Position numbers and translations under genes: made by a program | The notes under the pieces: generated by a model | Seen by the model: the letters and a program-made list of their open reading frames with translations, nothing else | Database searches by the model: none | Told to the model about the DNA's origin: nothing | Shown here: positions 9,520 through 20,649 of the stretch, in pieces | Position numbering within the stretch: position 1 is the stretch's first letter | Layout of the letters: every line of letters starts with the position of its first letter | Assembly: GCA_003598175.1 (NCBI GenBank) | Contig: QZKN01000016.1 | Coordinates: 27,523-91,522, forward strand | Direction: 5' to 3' | Source: Candidatus Omnitrophota bacterium | GTDB taxonomy: Bacteria > Hinthialibacterota > Hinthialibacteria > Hinthialibacterales > Hinthialibacteraceae | Length of the DNA: 64,000 nt

Positions 9520-12500
9520 ATGAATAAGTTGTCGCAATGTAACGTCGCCCTGTTTTTGGTATTTTTACTTCCTCTTTCAACAAGCAGTTCCATTCCCTTG
9601 ATTTCAGTCACGCTACAAACCGTGATTACTCAAAATTCGGGAGGCGAGATTATCGTCACTCTCGCAGGGACTGGAAACAACGCTTTTTCCGGCGACGGCG
9701 CTCCGGCGATCGATGCCGCATTATCGTTTCCGTCCGGCATTTTTGCGGATGATGTGGGCAATGTGTATATCGTGGATCACTCCAATCAGCGAATTCGTAA
9801 AGTGGATTCGTTGGGAAACATCAACACCATCGCGGGAAATGGATCGACCGGATTCAATAAAGACGGCATCCCGGCGACAACGGCAAGTTTGAACAATCCG
9901 AACGGCATTTGGGTGGATGAATCGGGAAATATTTATATTGCGGATACCTTCAACCATCGCGTTCGCAAAATCGATGTCTCCGGAATAATCACCACCATCG
10001 CCGGAAACGGGGAATTCGGCTATACCGGCGACGGTTTGCTGGCAACAGAAGCGCGGTTAAATAAACCGTTCGGTTTATTTATGGACAATTCAAACAATCT
10101 GTACATCGCCGATTCCGGAAACAACGTCATCCGCAGAGTCGATTCAAACGGCAGGATCAATACCATCGTCGGAATCGGCGAAGCGGGCTACAGCGGCGAC
10201 GGCGATTCCGCCACCCGCGCCCGATTGCATGGTCCCACATCCGTTTTCAAGGATACGCAGGGAAATCTCTATATCGCGGATACAGAAAACAACGTGATCC
10301 GCAAGGTTTTGCCGTCCGGAACCATCATCACGATTGCCGGAAATGGGGAAGCCGGATACTCCGGCGATAACAGTTCCGCTCTCAATGCGAGATTAACGAA
10401 ACCATCGGGAATCCGGATTAATGGCGGAAATCTCTACATCGCGGATACGGAAAACAACGTGATCCGCAGAGTGGATGAATCGAACAAGATCACAACCGTT
10501 GCCGGCGACGGAAACAGTGGGTTTTCGGGTGAGGGCGCAATCGCCGTCTCCGCTTCGTTGAATCGTCCGCTGGATATCGCCTTTTCACAGGATGGCAAAT
10601 TGATTGTTTCCGATACGCGCAACCATCGCATACGAATTTTACATGATCCCGAACCGGTCACGGCGGACGCAGGGGAGAATCAAACCGGACCGGTCGGCGT
10701 TCCCATTCAATTGAATGGTACGCCGGGCGGCGGCGATGGAACGTATCTGTTCAATTGGACGATCCTTTCCGGTCCGGATAACAATTCCCGCCAGTTCTCA
10801 TCGAATTCAATCGAATATCCGATTTTTTATCCCAATCTGGTCGGTACGTACGTATTGCAATTCACCGTGAACGATGAAAATCAGGAACCGGTCAGCGACA
10901 GATTGACCATCGTCGCCATTTCCGTGAATCCTCTCAATTCGGTCATCGTCACCGACACGATCGCTACGAATTTCGATTTGAGCAACAACCGCGATTATGA
11001 CCCGCTCGACAGTCGTGAATTGGTAGTGCAGTGGGATTTCGAGTCAGCGGATATCCATGTCGCCGACATACTCGACATTCATGTTTATATTCAAATTGAT
11101 GGTCAGGAAGAACCGACTTATTTGGGACGAACCGGAAATCCGGCCGCATCGTATTTGGAATGGCGAGAAACGAATTCGCCGTTGATTGCGCCTCTTTATC
11201 GAAGCGGGCCGCAATACGGTGAACGCTATCAATTTCAGGTATTCGTATTGACGCGCAGCGGAAGCCCGCTCTTTTACGGCCCGCTCCATACGCTGGGGCC
11301 GGTCGAATTTCTCGAACTGGTGGATCCGACGGCAACGCCGACAAACACACCCACGCGTACTCATACGCCCGAACCAACGAATACGCCGACGGCGACTCCG
11401 TCAAATACTCTCACGTTTACGCCAACGCCATCGGCGACGCCGCTTCCGACAAACACTACACCGCCGAGTATGACGCCGGTTCCCACGCCGACCAACACGC
11501 CCGCGCCTGAACCAACGGCTACCCATACAACAGTTCCCGCACAACCGACCGCCACACCGACAAACACAGAAACCACACCGCCGACGCTGACGCCAACGAA
11601 TACTGCGACAGCTACATCAACTCATACGCCGGCGGCGACATCCATACCAACCCATACGCCGGAACCGTCCATTCCGCCCACGGCGATCAATACCCCTGTG
11701 ATTCCCACGGCCATATCGACAAATACCCCGATCTCAACCCCAACATCACCTCCTACCGTAAGCGTGACTTCAACCTATACGCCCACGAATTCCCCTTTAT
11801 CGACGCCGACAAACTCCCCAACACCGCCTTATACGGCAACGAATACTCCTTCCAATACGCCGACGAATACACGAACGCCCAGCGCAACGCCCATTCCGCC
11901 CGAATCCGTGGAATTGATTATCAACGGACCGACCATTTCCGGAAATATATCGAATATCGGGGAAGAAGATTGGTATCGTTTCTCGACCAATGCCACGCTC
12001 ACTCACATCATCGAAACGCATTTGGGACCGAACGACGTCCTGACAGACACAACGATGTTTCTTTATGGACCGGATAATCACACGACTCTGATAGCGTTTG
12101 ATGATGATGGGGGAGTTCTGTGGTTATCCAGAATTGCTGCTTCATTGGCGGCGAATCATACTTATTACGTGAAAGTGATCGGTTATGGTGGATTCGAAAC
12201 CGGTCCTTACACAATCGATGTGACCGCGCAGATCCCTACTCCCACGTCTACTTCAACGCCGACGAGAACGTCGACCTATACGCCGACGCCGTTTACCGGC
12301 GATCCGGAAATCCGCATTGATCCGTTGACGTTGGATTTCATCCGTATCGGACAGGATGAAGAGAATCCCCCGGCCAAACAGCGCCTTGAACGGGAAGAGC
12401 CGATCAGCGATTGGAATATTTTACTCAAGACCGGAACCATTGAAACGCAAATACAACCTTCCAATCAATTGGATTCCATTGCGAAAGCCGTTCACAACAG

Positions 12501-15500
12501 CAATGGAAAACACGTTTTGATGCAATTTCACCGCCTCCCCTCTCCGTCGGAACAGCGGGAAATGGAACGACAGGGAATTCGTCTGTTAAGCTACGTCCCC
12601 AACATGGCATATTGGGCTTCGATTAAAAATTCACGTACGACGCTATCCAAATTAACCGACAACTCGGACATCCGTTGGATGACTGGCGCCGCGCTGGTTG
12701 ATAAATTATCGCCGGAGGCGGCCGCAGGCTGGTTTCCCCATTATGCGCTGCTTGACGACGGCCGTGTGGATGTTTGCGTGACATTTTTCGCGGACGTCGA
12801 CGCCGATGAAGCCCTGCGCGCCGTGGAAGCGATCGGCGGCGAAAGTATAGGCTGGGAACACGCTCTCACGCTTCGCGTCGCGATCTTTCCACAAACGTTG
12901 AAAGCGCTTTCTTCGCTCGATCTCGTCGAATGGGTAGAGGCGCGTCCCGCTCCCTATCAGGAATTGAACGCCGTGGCCGCCCAGCGGATTCACGTGGCCG
13001 AATTGTATTCACTGCCCCATAATCTGAACGGTAAAAATGTAATTGTAGGCGTGTGGGATGGCGGAAAAATCGATCCGCATTCCGAATTCGGTTCCCGCAT
13101 GACGGTCATCAACTCCGGGGCCAGCGTCAGCAGCCACGCCACACACGTCGGCGGCACGATCGGCGCATCCGGCGCAGGGCGGTCGAACGCGAAAGGCATG
13201 GCGCCGAATGTGATTCTGCGCTCCTACGATTGGAATAACGACACGAGCGAAATGCGCGCCGGTTATGCGGCGGGGATCCGATTATCCAACCATTCGTATG
13301 GTTTGATCGTCGGCTGGTATTGGAACAGCGCGAAAAATGCATGGGAAAATTGGGGAAATTCCTCCTTGTTCGGCGATTACACTTCCACATCGCGCGAATG
13401 GGACAGCGTGGTGAACGACACGGGTCTGATCGTATTCAAATCCGCCGGCAACGATCGCAACGACGGTCCCGGCGCCGGTCAAAAAGACGGTCCCTACGAT
13501 TGTCTGCCGCCCGGCGGAGTCGCCAAGAACATCATCACGATCGGCGCGACCACTGACAATGACGGCATGACCGTTTTCAGCAGCTGGGGACCTACCGATG
13601 ACGGTCGAGTGAAACCGGATCTCACCGCGAACGGCGAGGGACTGTATTCCACCCTGCCCGGCAACAGCTACGGCAGTTATTCCGGCACGTCGATGTCGTC
13701 ACCCAGCGCTTGCGGCGCGGGCGCGATGCTCTACCAAAAATACGCGGAGACTCTGAACGAAGAACCGTCTCCGACAACGCTGAAAGCGCTGCTTATTCAC
13801 GGCGCGGTGGACAAAGGGCGTCCCGGACCGGATTATGAATACGGTTGGGGATTGATCGACGCCGGCAAAAGCGCCGATCTGCTCGAAGGAAGAATGTGGC
13901 GAACCGGCTCGGTCACGAACAACACGTTCACACCCTACCGCGTGTCGGTCAACGGCGGTCCGATCAAAGTCACGTTGGTCTGGACCGATCCCCCCGGCTC
14001 CACTTCCGCGGCGAAAGCGCTCGTAAACGATTTGGATCTCGTTCTACGTTCTCCGTCAGGGACGATATACCGCCCGTGGATCTTGCAGGGATTGAGCAAT
14101 CCCACAGCCAACGCAACGACGGGCGTCAATCAGGTCGACAACGTCGAACAGGTAGTGATCGACAATCCGCAAACGGGTTTGTGGACGATCGAAGTGCGCG
14201 GCAGCGTCGTTCCGCAGGGAGAGGCAAATTACACTGTCGTCACGGAACTGCTGGAAGATATGGGAACGTCTCAATCGTTCCGCATTTATAATGACGGCAC
14301 AGCGCCGCTCAACGTCACATCGATCACTACTGACGAAGGGGATTGGCTTTATTGGTCACCCGAAGCTCCTTTCACAATACTGCCGGGCGAAAATCAAAAA
14401 GTAAACGTATCCGTCGCTTATGATCAATCGCCTCTTGGTCAATCCTCCATCCGCCTGATCATCGAATCCAATGATCCCCATCCGGAACACAATCCGTTTC
14501 CGCATGGCGTCTTCATTAACGTAAACAATAACGCCACACCAACGCCGACGCCAAGCCATACGCCGACCAATACGAGCACGCCGACGCCGAGCCATACGCC
14601 GACGCCGACAAATACAACCGTTGCGACCGCGACCTTACCACCAAGCAATACTTCCACGCCTTTACCGCCTGACCCGCCGACTGCGACTCCCAAGGCCGCT
14701 TCCACGCCTGGTCCGGAAGCCACTTCGACGCCGGTTCCACTCCAAACGGCAACGCCGATACCGGCGGCCACGTCCACGCCGGCGCCCGGTTCAACCTCGA
14801 CGCCGACGCCGGAAGCGACATCGACGCCGGTATCTGCACTTTCTCCGACGCCGTCGCCGACATTTACCCGTACACCAACTCCGACAACCGGTCCGTCCGG
14901 TCCGCTACGGGTTCTCTTCCCCTTCGATCCGCTGACCGAAACATTGCAATCGTTGGGATTCACGAAAATTCCCTTCACCACCAACGCGGGAATCAATGTG
15001 ATCCCTCTCAATCCCGGCAACGCGGAATCTACCAATGGGATAGGTTTGAAGGCGGTGTTGACTCGCGGAGAATTCACGGTTTTCAATGGTCCGGCGCTGG
15101 CGGTTACGGAAAATCCGGTCCGATTTAGGCTTTGGTTCAACATCTCCGATCCCGCCGTCCAGATTGCTCTCGGCGCGTATACGGAAATCGACGGATTGTC
15201 CGGCGCCGCGTCCTACACGATGCGCGGCGTTCCTGAATTTGCGGTCAATACCTGGCAGCAAACCGAAATCGAGATCGCCACGGGATACACGCGCGTCGCT
15301 CCGTTTATCGTTCTCTACAACGCGGGAACTCGCAACGATGCGCAGGTTCGCATCGACAATCTTGAGGTAATCATGGGCGACATGCGCGACGCCGGTTCCC
15401 GCATCGAAAACCTCGAATGGCATCCCAATTTTTGGCTGGATGAAGGGAATTACGGTTCCGCCGTCATCGACGGCGTCACGCTGGTGATGGAAAAAACCGC

Positions 15501-15816
15501 CGAGCAAAGCCTCAGCCGCTTCGTCGCCTATTATGCCCAACAAGTTTTCCCCAACCGCGTCACGGTCGAGGTGGATGTTATCCGCGACTACGGCGACAAT
15601 GGCACTTTGACGATTTGGGTTGGAAACGGCCCCAGCGCATTCCAAAAAGAAATTCCATTATGGATGCTGCCGTCGGGCGAAACCAAGACGTTGACATTGG
15701 CCGGCGTAACCACCCAACCGTCCGGTTTCATGCACGTGGTGTTGCAAATATCCGGTCGTGATAACGAACGCATTCGCATTCCGGCGGTGAGGGTATATGA
15801 AATAAGCGCAAATTAA
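9520..15816 (+). CDS. Giant secreted mosaic protease: NHL propeller, PPC domain and subtilisin-like (S8) domain joined by Thr-Pro linkers
   Basis: A 2098-residue exported protein. ATG follows AGAGGT, then a signal peptide. In order: six NHL repeats (~50-385; YIADT-x-N-x-V/HRIRKV), expected to form a six-bladed propeller; a PKD/Ig-like domain (~387-470); a beta domain (~470-600); a long Thr-Pro linker (~601-795); a PPC-like domain (~795-905); a short linker; a prodomain-like region; and a peptidase S8 domain (~1150-1450). The S8 catalytic set is complete: D1180 (VGVWDGG), H1209 (SHATHVGGT), N1311 (SAGND) and S1391 (GTSMSSP). A P-domain-like and an Ig-like region, another Thr-Pro linker (~1670-1792) and a C-terminal jelly-roll-like domain follow. 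The likely role is extracellular proteolysis with adhesion or binding; substrate unknown. The same style of linker occurs in the gene at 56909. Confidence 0.92.
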   Translation: MNKLSQCNVALFLVFLLPLSTSSSIPLISVTLQTVITQNSGGEIIVTLAGTGNNAFSGDGAPAIDAALSFPSGIFADDVGNVYIVDHSNQRIRKVDSLGNINTIAGNGSTGFNKDGIPATTASLNNPNGIWVDESGNIYIADTFNHRVRKIDVSGIITTIAGNGEFGYTGDGLLATEARLNKPFGLFMDNSNNLYIADSGNNVIRRVDSNGRINTIVGIGEAGYSGDGDSATRARLHGPTSVFKDTQGNLYIADTENNVIRKVLPSGTIITIAGNGEAGYSGDNSSALNARLTKPSGIRINGGNLYIADTENNVIRRVDESNKITTVAGDGNSGFSGEGAIAVSASLNRPLDIAFSQDGKLIVSDTRNHRIRILHDPEPVTADAGENQTGPVGVPIQLNGTPGGGDGTYLFNWTILSGPDNNSRQFSSNSIEYPIFYPNLVGTYVLQFTVNDENQEPVSDRLTIVAISVNPLNSVIVTDTIATNFDLSNNRDYDPLDSRELVVQWDFESADIHVADILDIHVYIQIDGQEEPTYLGRTGNPAASYLEWRETNSPLIAPLYRSGPQYGERYQFQVFVLTRSGSPLFYGPLHTLGPVEFLELVDPTATPTNTPTRTHTPEPTNTPTATPSNTLTFTPTPSATPLPTNTTPPSMTPVPTPTNTPAPEPTATHTTVPAQPTATPTNTETTPPTLTPTNTATATSTHTPAATSIPTHTPEPSIPPTAINTPVIPTAISTNTPISTPTSPPTVSVTSTYTPTNSPLSTPTNSPTPPYTATNTPSNTPTNTRTPSATPIPPESVELIINGPTISGNISNIGEEDWYRFSTNATLTHIIETHLGPNDVLTDTTMFLYGPDNHTTLIAFDDDGGVLWLSRIAASLAANHTYYVKVIGYGGFETGPYTIDVTAQIPTPTSTSTPTRTSTYTPTPFTGDPEIRIDPLTLDFIRIGQDEENPPAKQRLEREEPISDWNILLKTGTIETQIQPSNQLDSIAKAVHNSNGKHVLMQFHRLPSPSEQREMERQGIRLLSYVPNMAYWASIKNSRTTLSKLTDNSDIRWMTGAALVDKLSPEAAAGWFPHYALLDDGRVDVCVTFFADVDADEALRAVEAIGGESIGWEHALTLRVAIFPQTLKALSSLDLVEWVEARPAPYQELNAVAAQRIHVAELYSLPHNLNGKNVIVGVWDGGKIDPHSEFGSRMTVINSGASVSSHATHVGGTIGASGAGRSNAKGMAPNVILRSYDWNNDTSEMRAGYAAGIRLSNHSYGLIVGWYWNSAKNAWENWGNSSLFGDYTSTSREWDSVVNDTGLIVFKSAGNDRNDGPGAGQKDGPYDCLPPGGVAKNIITIGATTDNDGMTVFSSWGPTDDGRVKPDLTANGEGLYSTLPGNSYGSYSGTSMSSPSACGAGAMLYQKYAETLNEEPSPTTLKALLIHGAVDKGRPGPDYEYGWGLIDAGKSADLLEGRMWRTGSVTNNTFTPYRVSVNGGPIKVTLVWTDPPGSTSAAKALVNDLDLVLRSPSGTIYRPWILQGLSNPTANATTGVNQVDNVEQVVIDNPQTGLWTIEVRGSVVPQGEANYTVVTELLEDMGTSQSFRIYNDGTAPLNVTSITTDEGDWLYWSPEAPFTILPGENQKVNVSVAYDQSPLGQSSIRLIIESNDPHPEHNPFPHGVFINVNNNATPTPTPSHTPTNTSTPTPSHTPTPTNTTVATATLPPSNTSTPLPPDPPTATPKAASTPGPEATSTPVPLQTATPIPAATSTPAPGSTSTPTPEATSTPVSALSPTPSPTFTRTPTPTTGPSGPLRVLFPFDPLTETLQSLGFTKIPFTTNAGINVIPLNPGNAESTNGIGLKAVLTRGEFTVFNGPALAVTENPVRFRLWFNISDPAVQIALGAYTEIDGLSGAASYTMRGVPEFAVNTWQQTEIEIATGYTRVAPFIVLYNAGTRNDAQVRIDNLEVIMGDMRDAGSRIENLEWHPNFWLDEGNYGSAVIDGVTLVMEKTAEQSLSRFVAYYAQQVFPNRVTVEVDVIRDYGDNGTLTIWVGNGPSAFQKEIPLWMLPSGETKTLTLAGVTTQPSGFMHVVLQISGRDNERIRIPAVRVYEISAN

Positions 15817-15902
15817 CAATGAATATTTTTATGATTGATGTGGCAGAGAGTACACAAAAGAAGATCAAGTGAAATGGGGAAAACGGGTTCACCTCATTTA
15901 TC

Positions 15903-16502
15903 CTATTGATAACGCTTCACAACCCAGCGGTGCATGCCCACCGAAGCTCCTCCTTCGTTGCGAAGGCGGGATAATTTAACTGTTTTGTCGGTTGATCCGT
16001 TGGTTGGCGAAGGACTCAGGTTTTCTTCCTCCTGTTCCAATTCCTGCTGAATCTCGATGTGACGTTGAATTTCTTCTCGGGCTTCACTCGCGCGCACGGT
16101 CAGTTTCTTCTCTTCGGACATTTCGAAAATGCCCTCATCCACCCATGCTTCGACGTCGCGAATGCTCAATTCATCTTTGCCGGTATAAAAGACGCGAACC
16201 GAGGAAAACGGATCGAAGTGAAGTTTCTTCGCCCGTTCGTAATCCCCATACAAATCCATGATTTCGTACAGCGTCACCATGCTGCCGTACAGGCGCATAC
16301 AATCATGCACCGCGAGAAGAAGTTCCCGATCGCGCTTACTGCACAATCCGCATAAAGGACGTTTTTTAATCTCACGTCCATTAAAAATATATTTCGCGTT
16401 TTTATTAACGACTCGCACTGGAATACCGCAACGCGCGCAAAACGAAGCGCTTTGACAGCCGGCATTCCCAGCGTCATTTGTTTGATACCAATCTCGTTTC
16501 AT
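15903..16502 (-). CDS. Hypothetical protein with four-Cys zinc-ribbon-like N-terminus
   Basis: Unrecognised cytoplasmic protein of 199 residues. The ATG at 16502 was chosen over an in-frame TTG at 16520 because GAGGAG lies ten bases upstream of it. The N-terminus has two CxxC pairs (C22/C25 and C51/C54) spaced as in a zinc ribbon. A predicted helical middle follows, with a segment resembling a MerR-like recognition module (FYTGKDELSIRDVEAWVDEG), then a Glu/Gln-rich coiled coil and a basic tail. The order ribbon-then-helix-turn-helix is reminiscent of the small YvyF/flagellar-operon protein family, but similarity is too weak to name it. The gene is convergent with the protease gene and faces the repeat-rich gap upstream. 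A regulatory or nucleic-acid-binding role is inference. Confidence 0.6.
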   Translation of the reverse strand: MKRDWYQTNDAGNAGCQSASFCARCGIPVRVVNKNAKYIFNGREIKKRPLCGLCSKRDRELLLAVHDCMRLYGSMVTLYEIMDLYGDYERAKKLHFDPFSSVRVFYTGKDELSIRDVEAWVDEGIFEMSEEKKLTVRASEAREEIQRHIEIQQELEQEEENLSPSPTNGSTDKTVKLSRLRNEGGASVGMHRWVVKRYQ

Positions 16503-16818
16503 GAAAACGACACTCCTCAACCAGGCTCATGATGGAAGGAGAATGCATAGAATTCAATCGCAAATATCTTATCTTATCAAGGAACGACTTTCCCCACAAG
16601 AGTAAATCGATGGAAACAGCTGGAAAAGAATGGGAATCTATCGATCTCGGCTTTGCCTCTTCATTCTGTATAATATGTGAGGAATTCACCGGTCATATAT
16701 TGACAGGATTGTCCTATAGGATTACATTTATGCAATAGTTTGTTTTTCTTTGTCAGAGAATGCGGTGGGAACAATGGCGTTCAACAAAAGAGGAAAATAA
16801 CCTGTGTTGAATTAAACG

Positions 16819-16878
16819 CGGGTAGAGCAAGCGTCCCCGCTTGCCGAACGATGCAAGCGAGAACGCTTGCTCTACCCG
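16819..16878. repeat. Intergenic palindrome, GGTAGAGCAAGCG class (copy 1)
   Basis: Perfect 16-nt arms at 16819-16834 and 16863-16878, plus an inner 7-bp stem (CGCTTGC / GCAAGCG). It could form a long hairpin. Related copies lie at 38071 and 44447. It sits in the 524-bp gap 16503-17026, which otherwise holds only the two repeats listed next. Confidence 0.8.
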
Positions 16879-16887
16879 TGTTATTTA

Positions 16888-16934
16888 TATATAAAACCGC
16901 CATGATCGGTTGATCACAACGAAGGGATGAAAAT
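16888..16934 (-). repeat. Dispersed covarying-stem repeat, copy A
   Basis: Contains CATATAAA-like and CCGCCA sequence, then a stem TGATC (16903-16907), loop GGTT, stem GATCA (16912-16916), then CACAACGAAG and GATGAAAATC. Closely matched by copies at 31141 and 44238, with degenerate copies at 30924, 31376 and 51847. It is joined directly to the 52-bp palindrome at 16937. Confidence 0.75.
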
Positions 16935-16936
16935 CT

Positions 16937-16988
16937 TTGTGGTGCGGACCTCTGGTCTGCACGTGCAGACCAGAGGTCCGCACCACAA
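16937..16988. repeat. Perfect 52-nt palindrome
   Basis: Two perfect 26-nt arms meeting at 16962/16963 with no loop; the centre reads GCAC|GTGC. The GTGGTGCGGAC module also appears at 20874 and, diverged, at 31468. It lies 38 bp upstream of the start of the 17027 gene and could affect its transcription. Confidence 0.85.
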
Positions 16989-17026
16989 TTTTTTCATATA
17001 AAAACAAAAAGAAAGGCTTCGTAGCA

Positions 17027-19465
17027 ATGCAAAAACTTTTTTCGTATGGGATCGTGGCGCTGGTTTTCATTTCATTGATCACCGGCCCGGCATATTCGCA
17101 AAACGCAACACGGGAAACCACGATCGGCGCTCTTCTTCCGCTCACCGGCAGTTGGCAAAGTTTGGGGGAAGGTCCCCAAAAGGCGCTGGAAATGGCGATG
17201 GAACACATCAACGCCTACCTGGCGCCGCAAGGCTCCGCCATCGACCTCGTGATCAAGGATACGCAAAGCGATCCGTCGACGGCGTTGCGTGAATTGCAGA
17301 ACCTGCATCAGCAGGGAATTCGAATCATCATCGGCCCCATGACCAGCGACGAGGCGCAAGCCGTGCTTCCCTACGCCAACGAAAACAATCTGGCGCTGAT
17401 CAGCCCATCCAGCACCGCGCCGTCACTCGCCCTGCCGGACCATTTGTTTCGAATATCACCGAATGATTTGAACCAGTCGCTGGCGATCGCGGTTCTCATG
17501 AGTGTGCAGGGAATCAGCTTTGCGCTGCCGGTTTATGTTGATGATGCATACGGACAAAATCTCGAATCGGAATTTCACGATCTGTTCACAAAATATGGAT
17601 TGACGTCATTGCCAGGAATAGCGTTTCCCGCCGCAACGACCGATTTTCCCACCGTCATTCAGCAAATGCAAACGGCGCTGCAGGGGAAACCACTTTTCAC
17701 CTGCGGCGTGTTTTTTATCGGCAATGACCAACACATTCTCAATCTGATTCGGCAGATTCCGGAAAGCAGTGTTCTCGCCAATCTCCGCTGGTATGTGAGT
17801 GAGAGCGTAACCGGGAACAATTCCATTCTTACAGATGCGACCGCGGCCTATTTCGCCGTCCGCACGAGACTGTCGGGATTCTCCCTCAATATCGTGGAAA
17901 TCCCATTCTACATTCATTCCCAACGATTTCTGCAAATCGTGGAGGAATCGGTCGGAAAAGCGGTCACTCCCTTTGTCCTCCAAACCTATGATTCTCTATG
18001 GCTGTCATCACTGATCGGAGAACAAGGAGTCGATACTCATTTTATTGAGTATATGTTTAACATCATATTTACATCGTGGGATTTTCTCGGTTTGTCGGGA
18101 TACACATTTTTGGATTTCAAAGGCGATAACGCCGAAGTGGTCTATGACTTGTTGCGCGTTACGGAAACGAGCGGAATCTACACCTGGCAGTATGCCGGAT
18201 ACTACGCCAACAGCCCATACATGTCGAATCCGGAGCTGGGACTGTTGAGTTCCCACACGATTCCGGCGATTCCATCCGGCGTAACGGTTCCCATCGGCGC
18301 GCTGCTTCCGCTGACCGGTTCCTTTTCGAACGAAGGAAAAAAAGCCGAGATTGCGCTGAATTTGGCCGTGGCGCACGTGAATCATTTCTTTGAACAAAAA
18401 GGTTATGGAATTCAGTTCCGGCTGGTTGTGGAAGATACGCAAACCGATCCAAACATCGCGTTGCAAAAAATCGAAGCATTGCATGCTCAAAATATCAAAG
18501 TCGTGATTGGTCCGATGACAAGCGCCGAAGTGTTGGCGGTGGAAGAGTTTATCCAGCACAATCAAATTTCTCTGATCAGTCCGTCCAGCACCGCCGTGTC
18601 GTTGGCGAAAAAAGATACAATCATGCGACTTACGGCCAGCGATGCGAATCAGGCCAAGGCGATCGTGGCGTTGATGCAGGAATACGGAATCACAAACGTC
18701 GCGGTGATCCATCGCGAGGATTCGTATGGAAACGATTTTGCCGCCGCATTTCAGGCAGCGTTTGCCGATTCGCTCTTTTTCAAACAGCAGTATTCAACCG
18801 AGCAAACCGATTTTTCGTCGTTGCTGAGGGCCTTGGAACAATCTCTCCCGTCCGCGGTGAGAAAAACCACCGCCGTTCTGGTCATCGGATTTGACGAAGT
18901 GGTTACTTTGTTCAGCCAGATTCCCGCCAACAGCCCGCTTTTGGAAGTGAAATGGTATGGAACGGACGGCGTCGCCGGCAATCCGGCGCTTCTGACAAAT
19001 CCCATAGCTGTAACGAATGCCAACCTGGCTCGCTTGACTTGTTCGAGTCCTTCCTGGCAGGCGTATGGAATTTTTGCGGTACAGCGGGAACTGTTGAATT
19101 ATGAACTGGCGAAAGCGACCGGCGAATCGCCCTACCCGCTGTCGTATTACCAAAGCAATTCGTACGACGCGTTATGGATTGCCGCAATGGCCTATCGGGA
19201 AGCGGGAGTGGAGGCCGGCCCGAAACTGCTATGGGACAAGCTGGAACGCCAGGCCGACATTTCGTACGGCACGCAAGGGTATCTGAGCGTCGACGACAAT
19301 GGGGACCGCTGGTTGGCGGCTTACCAGTTTGACCGCATCGACGCCAGGAACGGCGCTTATGCCTGGAATACCATGGCCTATTATCGGCAGACAAAACAAG
19401 GCTCCGGCGTCCGCTTGCTCCATGAGATATCTTCAGCGGCGAGTCATTGGGAATTGTATCATTAA
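17027..19465 (+). CDS. Tandemly duplicated LivK-like periplasmic binding protein
   Basis: Exported protein made of two complete branched-chain-amino-acid-type ligand-binding modules (Peripla_BP_6 / LivK fold) in one chain of 812 residues. ATG at 17027 gives a signal peptide ending near AYSQ; the longer open frame runs back into a palindrome and is not credible. Module 1 (~27-410) starts TTIGALLPLTGSW and module 2 (~420-812) starts VPIGALLPLTGSF. Both contain D-T-Q-(S/T)-DP, IGPMTS-x-E and SPSSTA in register, so the duplication is clear. LivK-type proteins normally have one module and sit beside livHMGF; no ABC transporter is near here. A sensing or scavenging role, or transport through a distant permease, are both possible. 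The end is convergent with the next gene, eight bases away. Confidence 0.88.
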   Translation: MQKLFSYGIVALVFISLITGPAYSQNATRETTIGALLPLTGSWQSLGEGPQKALEMAMEHINAYLAPQGSAIDLVIKDTQSDPSTALRELQNLHQQGIRIIIGPMTSDEAQAVLPYANENNLALISPSSTAPSLALPDHLFRISPNDLNQSLAIAVLMSVQGISFALPVYVDDAYGQNLESEFHDLFTKYGLTSLPGIAFPAATTDFPTVIQQMQTALQGKPLFTCGVFFIGNDQHILNLIRQIPESSVLANLRWYVSESVTGNNSILTDATAAYFAVRTRLSGFSLNIVEIPFYIHSQRFLQIVEESVGKAVTPFVLQTYDSLWLSSLIGEQGVDTHFIEYMFNIIFTSWDFLGLSGYTFLDFKGDNAEVVYDLLRVTETSGIYTWQYAGYYANSPYMSNPELGLLSSHTIPAIPSGVTVPIGALLPLTGSFSNEGKKAEIALNLAVAHVNHFFEQKGYGIQFRLVVEDTQTDPNIALQKIEALHAQNIKVVIGPMTSAEVLAVEEFIQHNQISLISPSSTAVSLAKKDTIMRLTASDANQAKAIVALMQEYGITNVAVIHREDSYGNDFAAAFQAAFADSLFFKQQYSTEQTDFSSLLRALEQSLPSAVRKTTAVLVIGFDEVVTLFSQIPANSPLLEVKWYGTDGVAGNPALLTNPIAVTNANLARLTCSSPSWQAYGIFAVQRELLNYELAKATGESPYPLSYYQSNSYDALWIAAMAYREAGVEAGPKLLWDKLERQADISYGTQGYLSVDDNGDRWLAAYQFDRIDARNGAYAWNTMAYYRQTKQGSGVRLLHEISSAASHWELYH

Positions 19466-19472
19466 TCCGATT

Positions 19473-20315
19473 TCAGTGTAATGAAAAGTTCGAAACCGCC
19501 GCGCCGGAAAGGCAATAGTCTTCAATCGGGGTCACGGAAATCACTTCGACGACCGCTCCCGCCCGAATAACATACTCACTCAGACCGACAGGATTGTCAG
19601 GATTCCCCCAATCGTACGTGTAGCCCAAACGTGTCCAGGGAAATCCATCCGGATGGTAGGAGGCCGTGATTTGACTGGAAAACCAATCTTTATAGGATTG
19701 GCTGATGCTGACAAAACCGGACAATTCCGGAAAATCCAGTTCGGCTTCGTGATCCGTAATTTCGGGATCGTGACTGGGGCGAAATAAATCTTTCGGGTGA
19801 ACCCAAAATTCCACGCAGCGATCGTAATATTTGGGAGGCAAACCCAGTAACTGCTGGAGTCGTATCGCGACTTGATCACTTGGGATTGGATGTTCCCGGA
19901 AAAAATTCTTCACTTCCGGCGTGACGGTTACCCAAAGGTCCCTTGAGGGATTGTAAATCCCTTTCGGGGATACGATCTTTTCCATTTTGATCTGTTTCCC
20001 TTTCAGATCATCATAACCTGCCCAGCTCGTCACGGTCATGACTTTCACAAATCGATTGCCGCGAATCCGGTTCCATTCAATTTGATCGTTATGATCGACG
20101 ATGGCCGTTAAATTTTTATAGATTTCATTCGGCTCAACGGTTTCCGCATCGATGATGGCGTTGCGATACATCTCCCATAATTCCTCTTCGGTCGCCTTGG
20201 GGATTCGGTACGAATCGTTCTCGTTTTCGGATTGCGAGATTTGAATCCCCACGAAAAAAAAGATACAAAAACCCAAGCAATAACTATACGATTTTACAAA
20301 ATTGGTCATCATCAT
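19473..20315 (-). CDS. Hypothetical exported protein
   Basis: Unrecognised 280-residue protein. Three consecutive ATGs begin the frame; the first has AAGGAA upstream. The N-terminus has a hydrophobic segment (SYCLGFCIFFFVGIQI) consistent with a signal peptide or one membrane span. The remainder is soluble with conserved-looking motifs: LWVTVTPEVKNFFREHPIP, RLQQLLGLPP, VEFWVHPKDLFRPSHDPEI and YTYDWGNP. I recall similar Leu-Gly-Leu-Pro-Pro / Phe-Arg-Pro proteins annotated only as hypothetical in Bacteroidota and candidate phyla, so this may be a widespread uncharacterised family, but I cannot confirm it. No catalytic signature is visible. It is followed upstream by an intergenic palindrome at 20434. 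Confidence 0.65.
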   Translation of the reverse strand: MMMTNFVKSYSYCLGFCIFFFVGIQISQSENENDSYRIPKATEEELWEMYRNAIIDAETVEPNEIYKNLTAIVDHNDQIEWNRIRGNRFVKVMTVTSWAGYDDLKGKQIKMEKIVSPKGIYNPSRDLWVTVTPEVKNFFREHPIPSDQVAIRLQQLLGLPPKYYDRCVEFWVHPKDLFRPSHDPEITDHEAELDFPELSGFVSISQSYKDWFSSQITASYHPDGFPWTRLGYTYDWGNPDNPVGLSEYVIRAGAVVEVISVTPIEDYCLSGAAVSNFSLH

Positions 20316-20433
20316 TGTCGTATTCCTTTTGTGGAAAGATTAGTAATATTCCCTTTCCTGTTTCATTATATCCGAACCAACGATCAGGTTCGGAGTCCCT
20401 TACTTGTCTGCGAAATTGAATTACGAAGTAAAT

Positions 20434-20496
20434 GTAACGCCGGAATCCTGCCGGCAATTCGGGATATCGCTAAAGCCGCCGTCCCGGCGGCGTTAC
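20434..20496. repeat. Intergenic imperfect palindrome
   Basis: Outer 9-bp stem GTAACGCCG / CGGCGTTAC, with inner CCGG-rich stems. It lies in the 334-bp gap 20316-20649 between divergent genes. Similar CCGGC-centred modules occur inside the repeat at 31376. Confidence 0.6.
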
Positions 20497-20649
20497 TTTT
20501 TGACTATCCGGTCACGAGCGTTTCTATGGGAAATCTATGGACAAACGACCAATCCTGATGAATAATACTCCATAAATTGAATCCGTTGACATTCGAAATT
20601 TTTTTTAATCCTTATCAATAAATCCGATCCGAGAAACAGGAGAGCGCTC

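Noticed and set aside
14439..15143. Minus-strand frame rich in Val and Gly opposite the Thr-Pro linker
   Set aside because: It is the reverse reading of a Thr-Pro repeat, which always opens a Val/Gly-rich antisense frame.
16819..16988. CRISPR array
   Set aside because: The repeats are palindromes of different sequence with no regular spacers and no cas genes.
16937..17026. Extended N-terminus of the LivK-like gene
   Set aside because: The extra codons lie within a perfect palindrome and precede an obvious signal peptide starting at 17027.
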